NCBI GenBank assembly: GCA_000727475.1
Contig: KL647295.1
Location: 13,767 to 77,766, forward strand
DNA length: 64,000 nt
Source of the DNA: Sarcocystis neurona
Lineage: Eukaryota > Apicomplexa > Conoidasida > Eucoccidiorida > Sarcocystidae
Reading direction: 5' to 3'
The stretch's first letter is position 1. Every line of letters begins with the position of its first letter. The position numbers and the translations under genes were made by a program. Under the pieces are notes generated by a model. It was given only the letters and a program-made list of their open reading frames with translations. It had not been told where the DNA came from and searched no databases. This document shows positions 37,201-47,540 of this stretch, in pieces.

Positions 37201-39300
37201 CTCTGTGTTGCTTCCACGTGTAGACGCAGAGATCGCGCCAGACACACAGAGAAATAAAGAGGACAGAGACGAGACGTATACGGAGACGGACACGTAGACG
37301 TCGAGACAAAGACAAACAAATATATATGCATATATGCACATTCATTCGCCCATTTCTACACGTGCGAGTTCACGAATACGAACACATATACACCAGCAAA
37401 TGTGCGCCTCTCCTCCTTTCTCTCTGTTTCTCTCTCTATGGACCCATACTTGTGTCCGCGTTACGTTACATGTACACGTGGGCAGATACGTGCAAAATTA
37501 CGAAAGCGAATCCATAGAAACATGCGTATAATTATTCTCTTCTCTTTTTCACTTCGTCTAGACGAAGGCAACGAGCACGCTTCCCAAGAGACAGAAGAAG
37601 AAACACGCAGCAGAGGACCTCACCGGACGGTTTCTAGAGGAATGCCCGTCTTCGATCCAGCCGCCTCTTCTATCTGCAAAAGAAGCAGCTGCCCCACACA
37701 GCAACAGCAAAACTCGCACCCGCAGGCAGCACGGCAGAGGAAGCCAGACGGCCAGAGGCAGCGGCAGCACACTGAGCAGTCGTGTGCACACAACAGCAGC
37801 ACTCGCAGCAGCAGCAGCGCCACGGGCAGCAGCAGCAGCAGCGCCACGGGCAGCAGCAGCAGCAGTGGCGGGCCGGGCGGCTGCGACAGCAGCAGCAGTC
37901 GCATCACCAGCAGCACCAGCGGCGGTCCGGGGAGCNNNNNNNNNNNNNNNNNNNNNNNNNNNNNNNNNNNNNNNNNNNNNNNNNNNNNNNNNNNNNNNNN
38001 NNNNNNNNNNNNNNNNNNNNNNNNNNNNNNNNNNNNNNNNNNNNNNNNNNNNNNNNNNNNNNNNNNNNNNNNNNNNNNNNNNNNNNNNNNNNNNNNNNNN
38101 NNNNNNNNNNNNNNNNNNNNNNNNNNNNNNNNNNNNNNNNNNNNNNNNNNNNNNNNNNNNNNNNNNNNNNNNNNNNNNNNNNNNNNNNNNNNNNNNNNNN
38201 NNNNNNNNNNNNNNNNNNNNNNNNNNNNNNNNNNNNNNNNNNNNNNNNNNNNNNNNNNNNNNNNNNNNNNNNNNNNNNNNNNNNNNNNNNNNNNNNNNNN
38301 NNNNNNNNNNNNNNNNNNNNNNNNNNNNNNNNNNNNNNNNNNNNNNNNNNNNNNNNNNNNNNNNNNNNNNNNNNNNNNNNNNNNNNNNNNNNNNNNNNNN
38401 NNNNNCAGCACTCGCAGCACCAGCAGCAGCGGCGGCCGGGGCACCTGCAACAGCGGCGGCAGCACTCGCAGCACCAGCAGCAGCAGCGGCTTCTCGGGCA
38501 ACAGCAGCAGCGGCGGAGCCGATAGGAGCAGCGGCCTTCGCAGCAGCGCTGGTAAGAGCGGTCCCGGCAGCAGCAGGTTTTTGTAGCAGCAGCGGCATGG
38601 GCAGCAGCAGGAGCAGCGGCAGCAAGAGCCACATTGCCAGCAGCGCATGGCAACACAAGTCGACCAGACGGACGTAGCTGCTCGCAGAGGGGGCTGCAGC
38701 AGTTATAAACACGCGCTGTTCTTCTAGGCGTCCACTACCAAGCGCATGCATCTGATAGCAGCAGCACAAAGATGCAACACCAGCAGCAGCAATACGAGGA
38801 CGGCCGTTCTCTCTACCTCTATAGCCAACGCGAACGGACACCTACCGCGTCACCTACCCGTATATATACATACGCAAATACGCATGCATGTCTGTATAAC
38901 TCTATAGATCTATCTACATCTGCACGTATATAAATATACACGTGCAATAGGAAGTCAAATACATATATATATATATATATAGATAGATAGATATGTTCCT
39001 GTACGTATATTGTCAGCGAGTTGTACGGAGAAGAAATGTGTTATGCACTCCTGTCTTCGTAGGATCTACGCACACGCGCATAATATCCACGTACACCTGC
39101 AGAGTGCCACGCGCACGAAGAAGCTCGGCTTGCAGACGTCGTTTCGGCAGAAGAAAGACGAACGCAGAAGGCGAAGAGGCAGCGCCACCCCGTGCGGGCA
39201 CCCCATGCTCGCCGTGAATTTGTTGACGGAGAGGGAGAGACACGGGGAAAATGCAAAACTGGCAGACGCGACACTTCCTCCTGCTGCTGCCTTCTGACAT
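34058..39300 (-). CDS. Hypothetical protein, 182 residues, five exons
   Basis: Function not recognised. Five minus-strand segments with good splice sites join in phase: 39300-39097, 37673-37624, 37089-36997, 36389-36304 and 34173-34058 (549 coding bases, ATG to TAG). The N-terminus is basic with Cys (MSEGSSRRKCRVCQFCIFP), then Arg/Ala-rich. The C-terminal half looks like a folded conserved domain (IINCGVYRGLTDGPPFFSVT, DLLRRYES) ending in a charged helix (VPEEVFLKLSKEEQQKLLEE). The CTG-oriented repeats fall in its introns on the sense strand, as in the other genes. The last two exons are the most secure. The third exon also has an attractive alternative frame (PLPQHVEKYAEDGQQQ) that does not match phase. 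An organelle-targeted small protein is conceivable from the basic N-terminus, but this is a guess. Confidence 0.5.
34174..36303 (-). other. Intron of the 182-residue protein gene
   Basis: TA microsatellites, a short CTG-oriented (sense strand) triplet block near 36020-36135, and unique islands (34610-35440, 35700-35950). These islands are open in several frames on both strands; a plus-strand frame at about 34914-35169 could be an unassigned exon. Confidence 0.45.
36304..36389 (-). CDS. 182-residue protein, exon 4
   Basis: Acceptor TTTCCTGGCAG and a strong donor GTAAGT on the minus strand. Encodes IINCGVYRGLTDGPPFFSVT followed by DLLRRYES. The other two frames are either stopped or implausible. 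Confidence 0.7.
36997..37089 (-). CDS. 182-residue protein, exon 3
   Basis: Acceptor GTGTACCAG, donor GTATAC. The phase-consistent frame reads ASAAACREIRRRRPTAGEQE then KTLQGSTSTF. A second open frame (PLPQHVEKYAEDGQQQANRK) looks equally protein-like but fits neither neighbour. Confidence 0.45.
37624..37673 (-). CDS. 182-residue protein, exon 2 (50 nt)
   Basis: Acceptor GCTTCTTTTGCAG, donor GTGAGG. Encodes IEEAAGSKTGIPLETV plus two bases. It lies directly downstream (minus strand) of a CTG-oriented tract, the usual position of an acceptor in this window. Confidence 0.5.
37674..39096 (-). other. First intron of the 182-residue protein gene
   Basis: 37780-38640 is CAG-oriented on the plus strand (CTG on the sense strand) with the assembly gap inside. 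38840-39000 is TA-rich. The long Ser/Ala/Gln frames on the plus strand here are treated as a by-product of the repeat, though a plus-strand exon is not excluded. Confidence 0.5.
37936..38405. other. Assembly gap (N run, 470 positions) inside a triplet repeat
   Basis: The right flank (38406-38515) repeats a unit starting CAGCACTCGCAGCACCAGCA at about 54-bp spacing, and the left flank is related CAG-rich sequence. The gap is probably an unassembled tandem array. Confidence 0.95.
39097..39300 (-). CDS. 182-residue protein, first exon
   Basis: ATG at 39300; 68 codons to the donor GTGTAC. Reads MSEGSSRRKCRVCQFCIFPV through AFVFLLPKRRLQAELLRARG. Ends in phase 0 at CTGCAG. An overlapping frame (MGCQKAAAGGSVAS) also starts with ATG but leads to an immediate stop when spliced. 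Confidence 0.45.
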
Positions 39301-39793
39301 CCCATGCACAAAACCCCCCCTCCCCGCCCGTCTTTGCACCGGTGGTGCCACCACACCTATATACACACATGTATCTACACATATACATATGTACGTGTGT
39401 CTATACATGTATGTTTATTTATAAATATATATCTGTTTCCCTCTCTCTACCTATATATATATATATATATATGCACATATGTTTGAGTATACATGAAGCA
39501 TGGACAGACATACACACATACAGATAGACGCACACAGGCGGATCCTGGGAAGAGAATATATACACACTTACACAGGACGTGGAAGCACCTGTACGTATAT
39601 GGGTGCCACCACACGCACACATATACACACGTGTTTCCACGTGTTGTATATACTCTCACATATCAATGCACACCTGCAAATTAAATGCACATGCGCGTAT
39701 ATGCTCACAGAGATAATATTCACCTGTCTGCACTCTGTTCTACACATACGTACACATACATACAGGGGACACATGTGTGCATCCTCACATATG

Positions 39794-39826
<33 letters not shown>

Positions 39827-41364
39827 GGATACAGAGAAAGACGGCGAGAGATACAGATATATATATATATAAATTTTGATCAAAGAAATACATATATGAA
39901 TATACACATATAGAGTCAGTACTCAGATGTCTGTGAGTGTTTGTATGTATATGCAGTCTATCCATACACACATGGGCTACTCAATATATATATATATATA
40001 TATATCCATGGACGTAAGAGACATGTGTTGTATGCGTCCTCACATACACACACATCAATATTTAATATGAATGATTACAAATATATACGTATATATGTAC
40101 TGAATCTGCACGTAATACGTATGTAATATTGAGTGCGCATGCATATAAATATATACGTATTTGTGTTATTGGGTATTCCCCTACGTATACACACACATAC
40201 ATATATGTATATCTGTGTATCTATTGAGCATTCACCTACGTACTTATGCATACAAATATGTATGTATACGTATTCCTGTGTATTCACTTGTGTGTAGATG
40301 TTCGTATGTATGCGCATAATACATCCACAAATAGACGAGGATGGATGTACGGGTTTGCAAGGGCATAAACATCTGCGCGTCCCTGTACGAGGGGTCGGCT
40401 GCGTGCGTGCGCGAAGAGAAATCACTGAAAAGAACTGCATGCGCAGCACGGACGCGCGTCGGTCGGTTTACGTAGAAGGAAAAAGAGGAAGACAAAAAAG
40501 CGGCAAGGTCGAGGGGCACCTCACCGACGCACATACACATATATAGAGACAGATAGGGACACAGGCAGATAGAGAGATGGGCAGACGTGTGGAGAGTCGC
40601 ACTGGGAAGGCGTTCCTGCGATAGTTGGGGAGACGAGACAGCGAGTGCGATACAACGAGAAGCGGATGTTGTGAAAAGGCGGGGGATGCACGTGTCCGTC
40701 TTCGAACAGAGCAGCACGTGAGAACTGCAGGGAGCATCTACGGAAGAGAGAAAAGCGAATCGAAGAGAGAGCAGCTGGCAGGAGCAGAAGAACGTCGGAC
40801 ACAAGTGGTCACCGGTAATATATGCGACAACACGAAGAAAGAATTTCCCCGGTATACACCTTTTATACCCCTGCAGATACACACACACATCGGTGCATAC
40901 AGACAAATATACATACACATATATGTACATACACATACCTCCGTATACATGCATACATACACATATGGACCCATACAAGTACATACAGACACATATACAT
41001 ACATGTACACAGCAATATACGCACAAATACATATACTCACACATGCATACACATACATATATACATACGTATACAAACGTTTATACGTGCACACCCATAC
41101 ACATACATACATGCATACATACATACGTACGTACGTACACATCCGTACACATACATACATAGACATATGCACACATGCAAGTACATATATATATACACAT
41201 ATGTGCTTACCCATACACGCACGGGTACATACACGTAGCTGCATATACATACATATACACATACGTATACAACCCTATATATACATTAGCACACCTACAT
41301 ATACACACATGCATATACACACAATCGCGTACATACACACATATAGACACAGAGATATACATCT
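39301..41364. other. Intergenic, microsatellite-rich
   Basis: TA/CA repeats with a (CATA)n array at about 40890-41345. A unique stretch at 40430-40830 is open on both strands but shows no motif or convincing exon. Confidence 0.6.
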
Positions 41365-41547
41365 CTAGAGAGAGGAAAACACACATACAGAGAGAAGGAG
41401 TGCCGCAAAGACTTTTTGGCAGCGACTGCACGCAGGAGTTGTGCGTTCCCCCACGCAGATCGACAGAGGGAGTGTGGGGGGGATTTCATCCCGAACTTTC
41501 TGCGCGGAGGACAAGTGTGGGGGTTGTTCGATTGATGGGATCTGTGA
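41365..41547 (-). CDS. Cyclophilin-like gene, exon 3 (C-terminal strand)
   Basis: Acceptor TTTTTCTCGCAG on the minus strand, phase 0. Encodes SQIPSIEQPPHLSSAQKVRD then EIPPTLPLSICVGERTT. The last part matches the closing strand and Gly of cyclophilins. The frame runs to TAG at 41367-41365. A competing acceptor at 41785 gives a longer open frame without cyclophilin features. Confidence 0.55.
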   Translation of the reverse strand, partial: SQIPSIEQPPHLSSAQKVRDEIPPTLPLSICVGERTTPACSRCQKVFAALLLSVCVFSSL

Positions 41548-44500
41548 CTGCGAGAAAAACTTCTTTGCAAGTCGTGTTCAGTTTCTCACGCAGAGGAGAG
41601 ACTGGTAGACTATGGAGGAAGACGGCTTTGGTTGTCGTTGCTGATGAAGAAGAAAGCCGTCCTCCTACTCCGAGTGTTGTGCGAAAGGACTTCTTCTGTT
41701 TTCCCTTTCTAATAGAGAAGAAACACCCTGCGACGGAGAGACAGCACGAAAGAGAGTCTCCCCTGAGTTGTTTAGACTGAAATTTTCGAGGCTTTGGAAG
41801 ACTGCGAGGAACTTTGCAGTCGTTTGCCGTCTCTTTACAGAGCGAATGCCACACAACTGCGTTCTTGACGACGGGGTGGCGGTCGATTGGACGGACTCTT
41901 TATACCTTTCGGATGACTTGCATGCCTTTAAGGACTGTGCCGATAACAACGTAATTCCGATTCAGCGCGTGCAGCGGACGGAAGGTGATGAGAAATTGCG
42001 AAGAGTTCGAGTGCGGCCCGGTGTTCATCAACGCCACGTCTCCGCTCTGCAGAAACTCCATGTCGAAGTTCTCGTCGGGGAATCTGTCCCAGCGGCAGTC
42101 GCCAACACCAAAAGAAAGCGGCACGCCAGAAGGACGGATAAGAGCCGAACAGGGGGAAGTCAGAAGAAGACGACGAAATAGAGGACAAAGAGGAAGACAG
42201 CGGAGAGAAGATAGAGAGGGGGGGGAAGAGGAAAAGGAGAAGCCGGAGAAGAAGCAGACGAAGACGACGAAGCGAAGAAGACCCCCGAGAAGACCAACGA
42301 GGCGGGGGGCAGAAGACGACGAAGAAGAGTGGAGGGGAGGACGAGGAAACGAAGGCGGTGACGAAGAAGAAGAAGAAGAGGCCGGAGGGGGAGAAGACGG
42401 GGCGAAAAAAAGAAGAGGAGGAGGAGTCCGAAGGAGAGAAGAGGAAGACGGAGAACACAGAGGGGGGGGCAGGACAGCAGACGACCACCGCCCAAGAAGT
42501 GGGGGGGGGGGAAAACGAGGAGGAGGAGGAGGAGACGACGGGAAGGCCGAGAGAAGCGAAGCAGAGGGGAGGGGGCGAAGAGAGACGAAGGGAAAAGTGG
42601 GACAAGAAGGAAGACGTGAAGAAGACGGAGAAGAGTCGAAGGTGAGCAGCAAGGGAGATAAAAGGGCAGAAAATAGAAGCGGAGAAGAAGAAGAAAAATG
42701 CCGAGAGGAGGAGAAGAGGAGAAGACGAGGGAGACAGAGAGGGAGGGACGTGTCGATAAAAAGGAAGAAATCGTCGATGAAGGAAGAAACGAGAAGCGGC
42801 GCAGAAGAAGAAGACGAAGAGACGGCGCAGGGGGGGCAGAGGGGCAGGAAGCCGCGAAGGCAGCAGAAAAAGGGCAGACGATGAAGAAGATGAAAAAGAA
42901 AACGAAGACAGACGCAAATGAAGAGGGGGAAGACGCAGAGGGGGACCACGCGCCAATCGCCCGGCGTTGAGAGACGCAACACGGGGACCGGGGGGAAAAC
43001 TGCGGAAAAAAAGCAGACGCAGAGACGGAGGAACGGGAAGGAGAACTATATATATAAATATATATATGTATATAGGATATATAGATACAGAGAGATAAGT
43101 AGAGAGATACGTATATAGATAGATGTGTAAATATATATATATATATGTGTAAAGTGGACGCGAGACTTGGAAGCTGGGGGGGGAGACATGCGAGACAGGA
43201 AGCGACGCCACCGAGAGACACGAGGAAAAAAAAGTCCGGTCACACAGGAAAAGAAGAAGTTGAAGATGAAGTCCACGTAAACTAAAAAAGTAGTAAAGCA
43301 GAAAAAGAAGAAGAGGAAAGGGAAGTGGGGCAGATGCAAATGGACACCTAAAATTTCTTTTCAGAAAGAAGCGAAAACGTCGATACGGTCGTGTGCGGTA
43401 TACAACTCAGGGGGGGGGAAACACACGTACACATACACACACATATACGTGGTCTGCACCTATATACGTATATGTATGTATATATTTATATATGTATATA
43501 CGTACATATATCACTCATACACACACACACACACATGATCTACTAAATATATATAAAAGTTAATATGCGGGCACACACACAGATAACCTGCAAGTACATA
43601 TACATATGTATATGTGTATACATATGTATATGTACTACTCAATATGGAAACAGACACACAGACACATATACACACATACACATACACAGTGTACAACTGT
43701 ATATATGTATACATGTGGAGATGAATAGATACATAAATATCCATATATATATATACACGTTGACGGAGAGATGTACGCATATGTATACACGTATAACTGC
43801 GATAATGTTTATCCATATATATACACATGTGCATGCAATACATGTATATAATATGTATAAATGCTTAACTATATATGTGTATGTAGAAGGGTGTGTAAGC
43901 ATGAGTTCCAAGAGGCTTGTCCCGGAAGAAGGAGGAGAAGGCGCCGGTGAGAGAGCAGAGAAGCAGCTGTGAGCCAGAGAAACAGCAGGCGCCGGTGGAG
44001 AAGAAGCAGCAGCAGCGTCCCGAGTCTTGCAGCAGCAGCAACAGCAGCAGAAGCAACGGGACGTGAAGAGAGGTGTGCGGGCGGTGCATGTACCAGCAGT
44101 CAAGTTGACCAAGCTTTGCAGCAGCAGCAGAGTAAAGACAAGATGCTGCTTACGTTGAACCGTAGATGGAAAGGCGCGGCTTCCCTGGCAGTGTTGCCGC
44201 TCTTGCTGCTGTTGCTTGTCTCCGTTTTGTCTCTGGAGTCGCCGTGGGGTCTGCTGCACCGCCTCCTGCTTCGCTTCTCTGTGCTGCCGCCAAGCCGGCT
44301 GCCGCCAAGCCGGCCTCACTCGCTGCTGCTGCCGTTCCGCCTTCTCCTCGTTCCGATCTGTTTCTCGATTCAGGCAAAAGCGCAGCAGCAGTAGCAGCAG
44401 CACCCGGAGCAGAAGCAGCAGGAGTAGAAGCAGCGCCAGCAGCAGGAGCAGGAGCAGCAGCAGCACCCGGAGCAACAGCAGCAGCTGCGTCCGGTGAGGA

Positions 44501-46420
44501 AGCAGGAGGAGCAGGAGGAGGAGCAGAGGGGTAGTCAGGAAGCAGTTCTCCTCCTATCATACAGAAGCCTGTGCGTATGTTGTGCATGCGCGTGTTTCTA
44601 TATCCGAGGAGCAGCAACCGGTCCTTCGCTCGGACGGGGTATCCCTCACAGAGCTGCAGAAAGTTCTCGACACTAAGAGGCACATTATCCGAATATAAGC
44701 CGATGAGGACGCGCCCCACATATTTGTTGCCAACAGCAAAATCGAGGAAGACACGGTCTCTGATTGCCTCGCGGTAGAACTGGCTCTTCTGCCTACTTTG
44801 TTGCCGCTGCTGCAGCACGTATACGCACGGCGCAGCAAGAGACAGCCCTCCAAGCCAGCGGAAAGTCCTGGGAATGTCTGCCCACCACCGCCGCAGACGC
44901 TGCAGCCACCACCGCAGCAGTCCTTCCCTGAGAACTTTTCTTCTTTCTTCTTCTTCCTCTTCTTTCTGCTCTTCCCGACTCGTCTTTTCCTGCTGCTGCC
45001 GGTGCTGCCTCGTCTCTCTTTGCGGCTGTTCGCCAGTTGGTGGCCAGCAGTCTCCCCCCCGCGTCCCCGGCCCCACCCCACACGCCAGACGCGTGCCGTC
45101 TCCTTCACCGTGGACGGGGCCCCCGCCCTGTCGCGTCTCTCGCGCCCCCCCCGCCTCGCCAGGAACCCGACCGTGGAGCCCACGACGCTGCTGCTGCTCC
45201 TGCCAAAATTCGGACCGCTGGTGCTGCTGCTGCCACTGGCAGTGCTGCCTTTGCTGCTGCACCCGCACCAAGCAGGAGTGCTGCTGGAGAGCGGGTAGCA
45301 GCAGAGGAGGCTGCTGCTGCAGAGCACAACGCTGGTGCTTCTGTGTCTCCAGCAGCAGACCAGCTGACGGTTGCCGTCCGAACAAGACGCTCTGATTCTG
45401 TCGGTGTTCCCCTTGACGACAAAAACGCTGTTGGTGCTGCTGCTTGTTCTCTCCCCCCTCAGGAAACGCATGCAGCTTCTGCTGGTGCTGCTCTGGTGAC
45501 ATTCGCGGATGCCGCAGCTGCGTGAGAGCGGGATGCGGCTGCTGCTGCTGCTTCTTGTGTGCTACGCTATGATGCTGCTGCTGCGGTGACGGCGACGCAC
45601 GCTGCGACTGTGATGGGGCACCTTTTCCCTGCTGCCGTTCCTGCTCCTCCAGAAGTGCCTGCTGCCGCGCTAGGAGCGGCTGCTGCTGCTGCATAAGAGG
45701 AAGAGAGAATGAGAAGAAACGCTGCTGCTGCTGCGCAGCAGGCGGCTGCGGCTGTTCGGCAATCCCCCTCTGCTCATCTTGCTCGGTCTGGTGCTGCTGT
45801 TCCTTCAGCTTACGTAGCTGCTGCCCACCAGCAGCATGTTGCTGCTCCGAGAGGTGTCGCCGCTGCCGGTGTCGCTGTTCAAGCACACAACTGCCCAGTT
45901 GCTGCTGCTTCCCCTCCTCCTCCCACTTCATTTTGCTGCGCAGGCTGAGCAGCAGCCGCTGCTGCTGATAGGTGAAGCCTTGTCGCTGCTGGGGCTGCAA
46001 AACCCAGTATCTGACTTGCTGCTGCTGCTGCTCAACAGACGAGCGTCGCGCCTCCTGCTGCTGCTCCAGCTGCCGCTCCTGCTGCTGCTCGTGCTGCCGC
46101 TGGCGGCAGTGTCTGCTGTCGTGCCGCTGCTGAGGGCGCAGCTCTAAGGAAGGGGGCCGCCCCTGCCGCACCACATGCGTCGGCTGCTGGCTCCGTCCCT
46201 GCTGCGTCTCTTGCTGTTGCTTCTGGGGGTGCTGCTTCTGCTGCTGCGCACCCCCTGCGGTGGCTTCTGCGTGTGCTGCAGCAGCAGCAGTTTTTACAGG
46301 AGAAAGGCCCACGCGACGACGGCTCAAGGGAAAGTGAGAGCTGCGGCAGCAGCAACGCGAGGACCTGCAGCGCAGCGGCGGCAGCCTCACCAGGCAGCAG
46401 AAACCGGCAGGAGCCGCCAT
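41365..46420 (-). CDS. Divergent cyclophilin-type peptidyl-prolyl isomerase-like protein with HAAR inserts
   Basis: Cyclophilin-fold protein of 875 residues in three exons (46420-44154, 42083-41906, 41547-41365), phases matching at both junctions. ATG at 46420 lies in a favourable context (AAACATGGCG). Residues 1 to about 490 are mainly Gln-rich. A Trp/Arg-rich helix and a short hydrophobic segment (WLGGLSLAAPCVYVL, a possible membrane anchor) precede the domain. The domain starts near residue 556 (RVFLDFAVGNKYVGRVLIGL), passes MHNIRTGFCMIGGEL, is interrupted by about 115 extra Ala-rich residues, resumes at SIYGSTFPDENFDMEF, continues LMNTGPHSNSSQFLITF and ends with TLPLSICVGE. Aligned by eye to cyclophilin A, Arg55 is Asn, Gln63 is Ile, Trp121 is Ala and His126 is Tyr, while the SQF motif (Gln111/Phe113) remains. 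Isomerase activity and cyclosporin binding are therefore doubtful. If the donor at 41905 is not used, translation would stop at TAA 41900, inside the fold. Confidence 0.8.
41906..42083 (-). CDS. Cyclophilin-like gene, exon 2
   Basis: The first base completes Thr, then FPDENFDMEFLQSGDVALMN and TGPHSNSSQFLITF follow, then VVIGTVLKGMQVIRK. This is the core of the cyclophilin fold. Donor GTATAA at 41905. Confidence 0.88.
42084..44153 (-). other. Intron of the cyclophilin-like gene with a very long pyrimidine tract
   Basis: On the sense (minus) strand, 43035 down to about 42150 is strongly pyrimidine-rich (CTTCTTC-type) and leads towards the acceptor GCTGGGACAG at 42084. 43040-43900 is TA/CA microsatellite. 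43960-44140 is CTG-oriented triplet repeat on the sense strand. Glu/Lys/Arg-rich plus-strand frames here (41985-42884) are shadows of the tract. Confidence 0.8.
44154..46420 (-). CDS. Cyclophilin-like gene, exon 1
   Basis: Runs from ATG to the donor GTAAGC at 44153. Holds the Gln-rich N-terminal part, a Glu/Arg stretch, the first half of the cyclophilin domain and the Ala-rich insert (residues about 627-750), and ends at SIYGS plus two bases of a Thr codon. Confidence 0.8.
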
Positions 46421-47540
46421 GTTTCACAGAATCAGCGACACTGCTGCTAAAGGAGGAAAGTAAGGCACCGAGCGAAAAAATGCGTCGTTCGCAGAGGCAG
46501 AGAACACGAGGCTGCAAAGTGAAGCGGCAGGGCGGGAGAAAGGCCGCAGCAACTCCAGCTGCAACAGCAGAAACTGCAACAGCAGCAGATGCTGCAGCTG
46601 GAGCGGTAGGACCCATAGACGGGGCACAGCAGCAGCGGCGTAGAGGAGCAGGGACAGCAGCAAATGCAGGATAAGCAACAGCGCAGGCAGCAGTGCCTGT
46701 GGCAACACAGCAGCAGAAGGGGCGGCAGCAACGCACAAAACTCAGCTGCAGCAGGGAGGGGCGGCGGCGTCGGTAGGAGGAGCGGCAGCAACGGAGGCGA
46801 GGGAAGGAGCTTCTAGGAACCGTAGAGTGTCACCGAGAAAGAATTTCGCCTGCGGAGGAAGAACTCAGCGGTGGAAATAGAGAAGTATGCTTCGTTGAGA
46901 AAGTACAACAACGTACACAGGGGGGCAAGAAGTCAACCGCGGAAGAAGAAGTCTGCTCCGTCGGGAAAGTTGCAGCAACGTACGCACACCCAACGCGAGG
47001 CACCCGTCGTCAGAAGGCGAGGTGGCCAGCGGAGGCGCGGGCAGACGGGAGACGAGAGAAAAATGAAAATAATTACGCAGACACAGACACACACACACAC
47101 AGAGCGAGAAGGGACGGAAGTGCAGAAGCCGCACAGATACCGCCTTTCCTTGCTATGTGGCTTGCGTCCGGCAGGTTATAAGAAGCTCTCCACATGAAGA
47201 GACAGGCGTTTTTAGGAGCCGAAGAGGACCCCCGCGACGAGCAGAAAGACGTGTTTACCCTAGATTGAGGAAGGGAACTGAACAACGACGAAATTCCTTT
47301 TTTTCTGCAAGGGGCTGGTGACTGCGGCGTGGGAGGAGACACGTTGCTGCTGCATGCGCCCCAGGGCGGTAGTACGTGCACGCTACACGTGCGTGTGTGT
47401 GTGTGTGCACCGCGCAGCAGGCGAGACGATATTCACCGCAGCAGATCATCCGTGCGAACACACTGCAGCAAGAGCAGCAGCAGAGACAAGGACACAGCAG
47501 ATGCAATAGTAGCAGCAGAGAGGGCCACGTTAAAAAATAC
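46421..47540. other. Upstream region of the cyclophilin-like gene
   Basis: 46450-46860 is CAG-oriented on plus (CTG on minus), as expected for intron or leader of a minus-strand gene. 46870-47530 is unique, purine-rich or mixed. No promoter motif could be named. Confidence 0.4.

Noticed and set aside
37402..38586. Plus-strand Ser/Gln/Ala frame through the second assembly gap
   Set aside because: Most of it is N or CAG repeat, and the minus-strand exons on each side join in phase across the region. Kept only as an alternative.
41486..41784. Longer minus-strand frame after the acceptor at 41785 as the cyclophilin C-terminus
   Set aside because: It is in phase but lacks the closing strand of the fold. 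The frame starting at 41547 gives LPLSICVGE, a better match.
41985..42884. Plus-strand Glu/Lys/Arg-rich open frame of about 300 codons
   Set aside because: It is antisense to exon 2 and the long pyrimidine tract of the cyclophilin-like gene. Its composition is simply the translated purine tract.
44150..44152. TAA directly after SIYGST taken as the end of the cyclophilin-like protein
   Set aside because: GTAAGC is a good donor at this point, and the next exon resumes the fold exactly (FPDENF) in the right phase.
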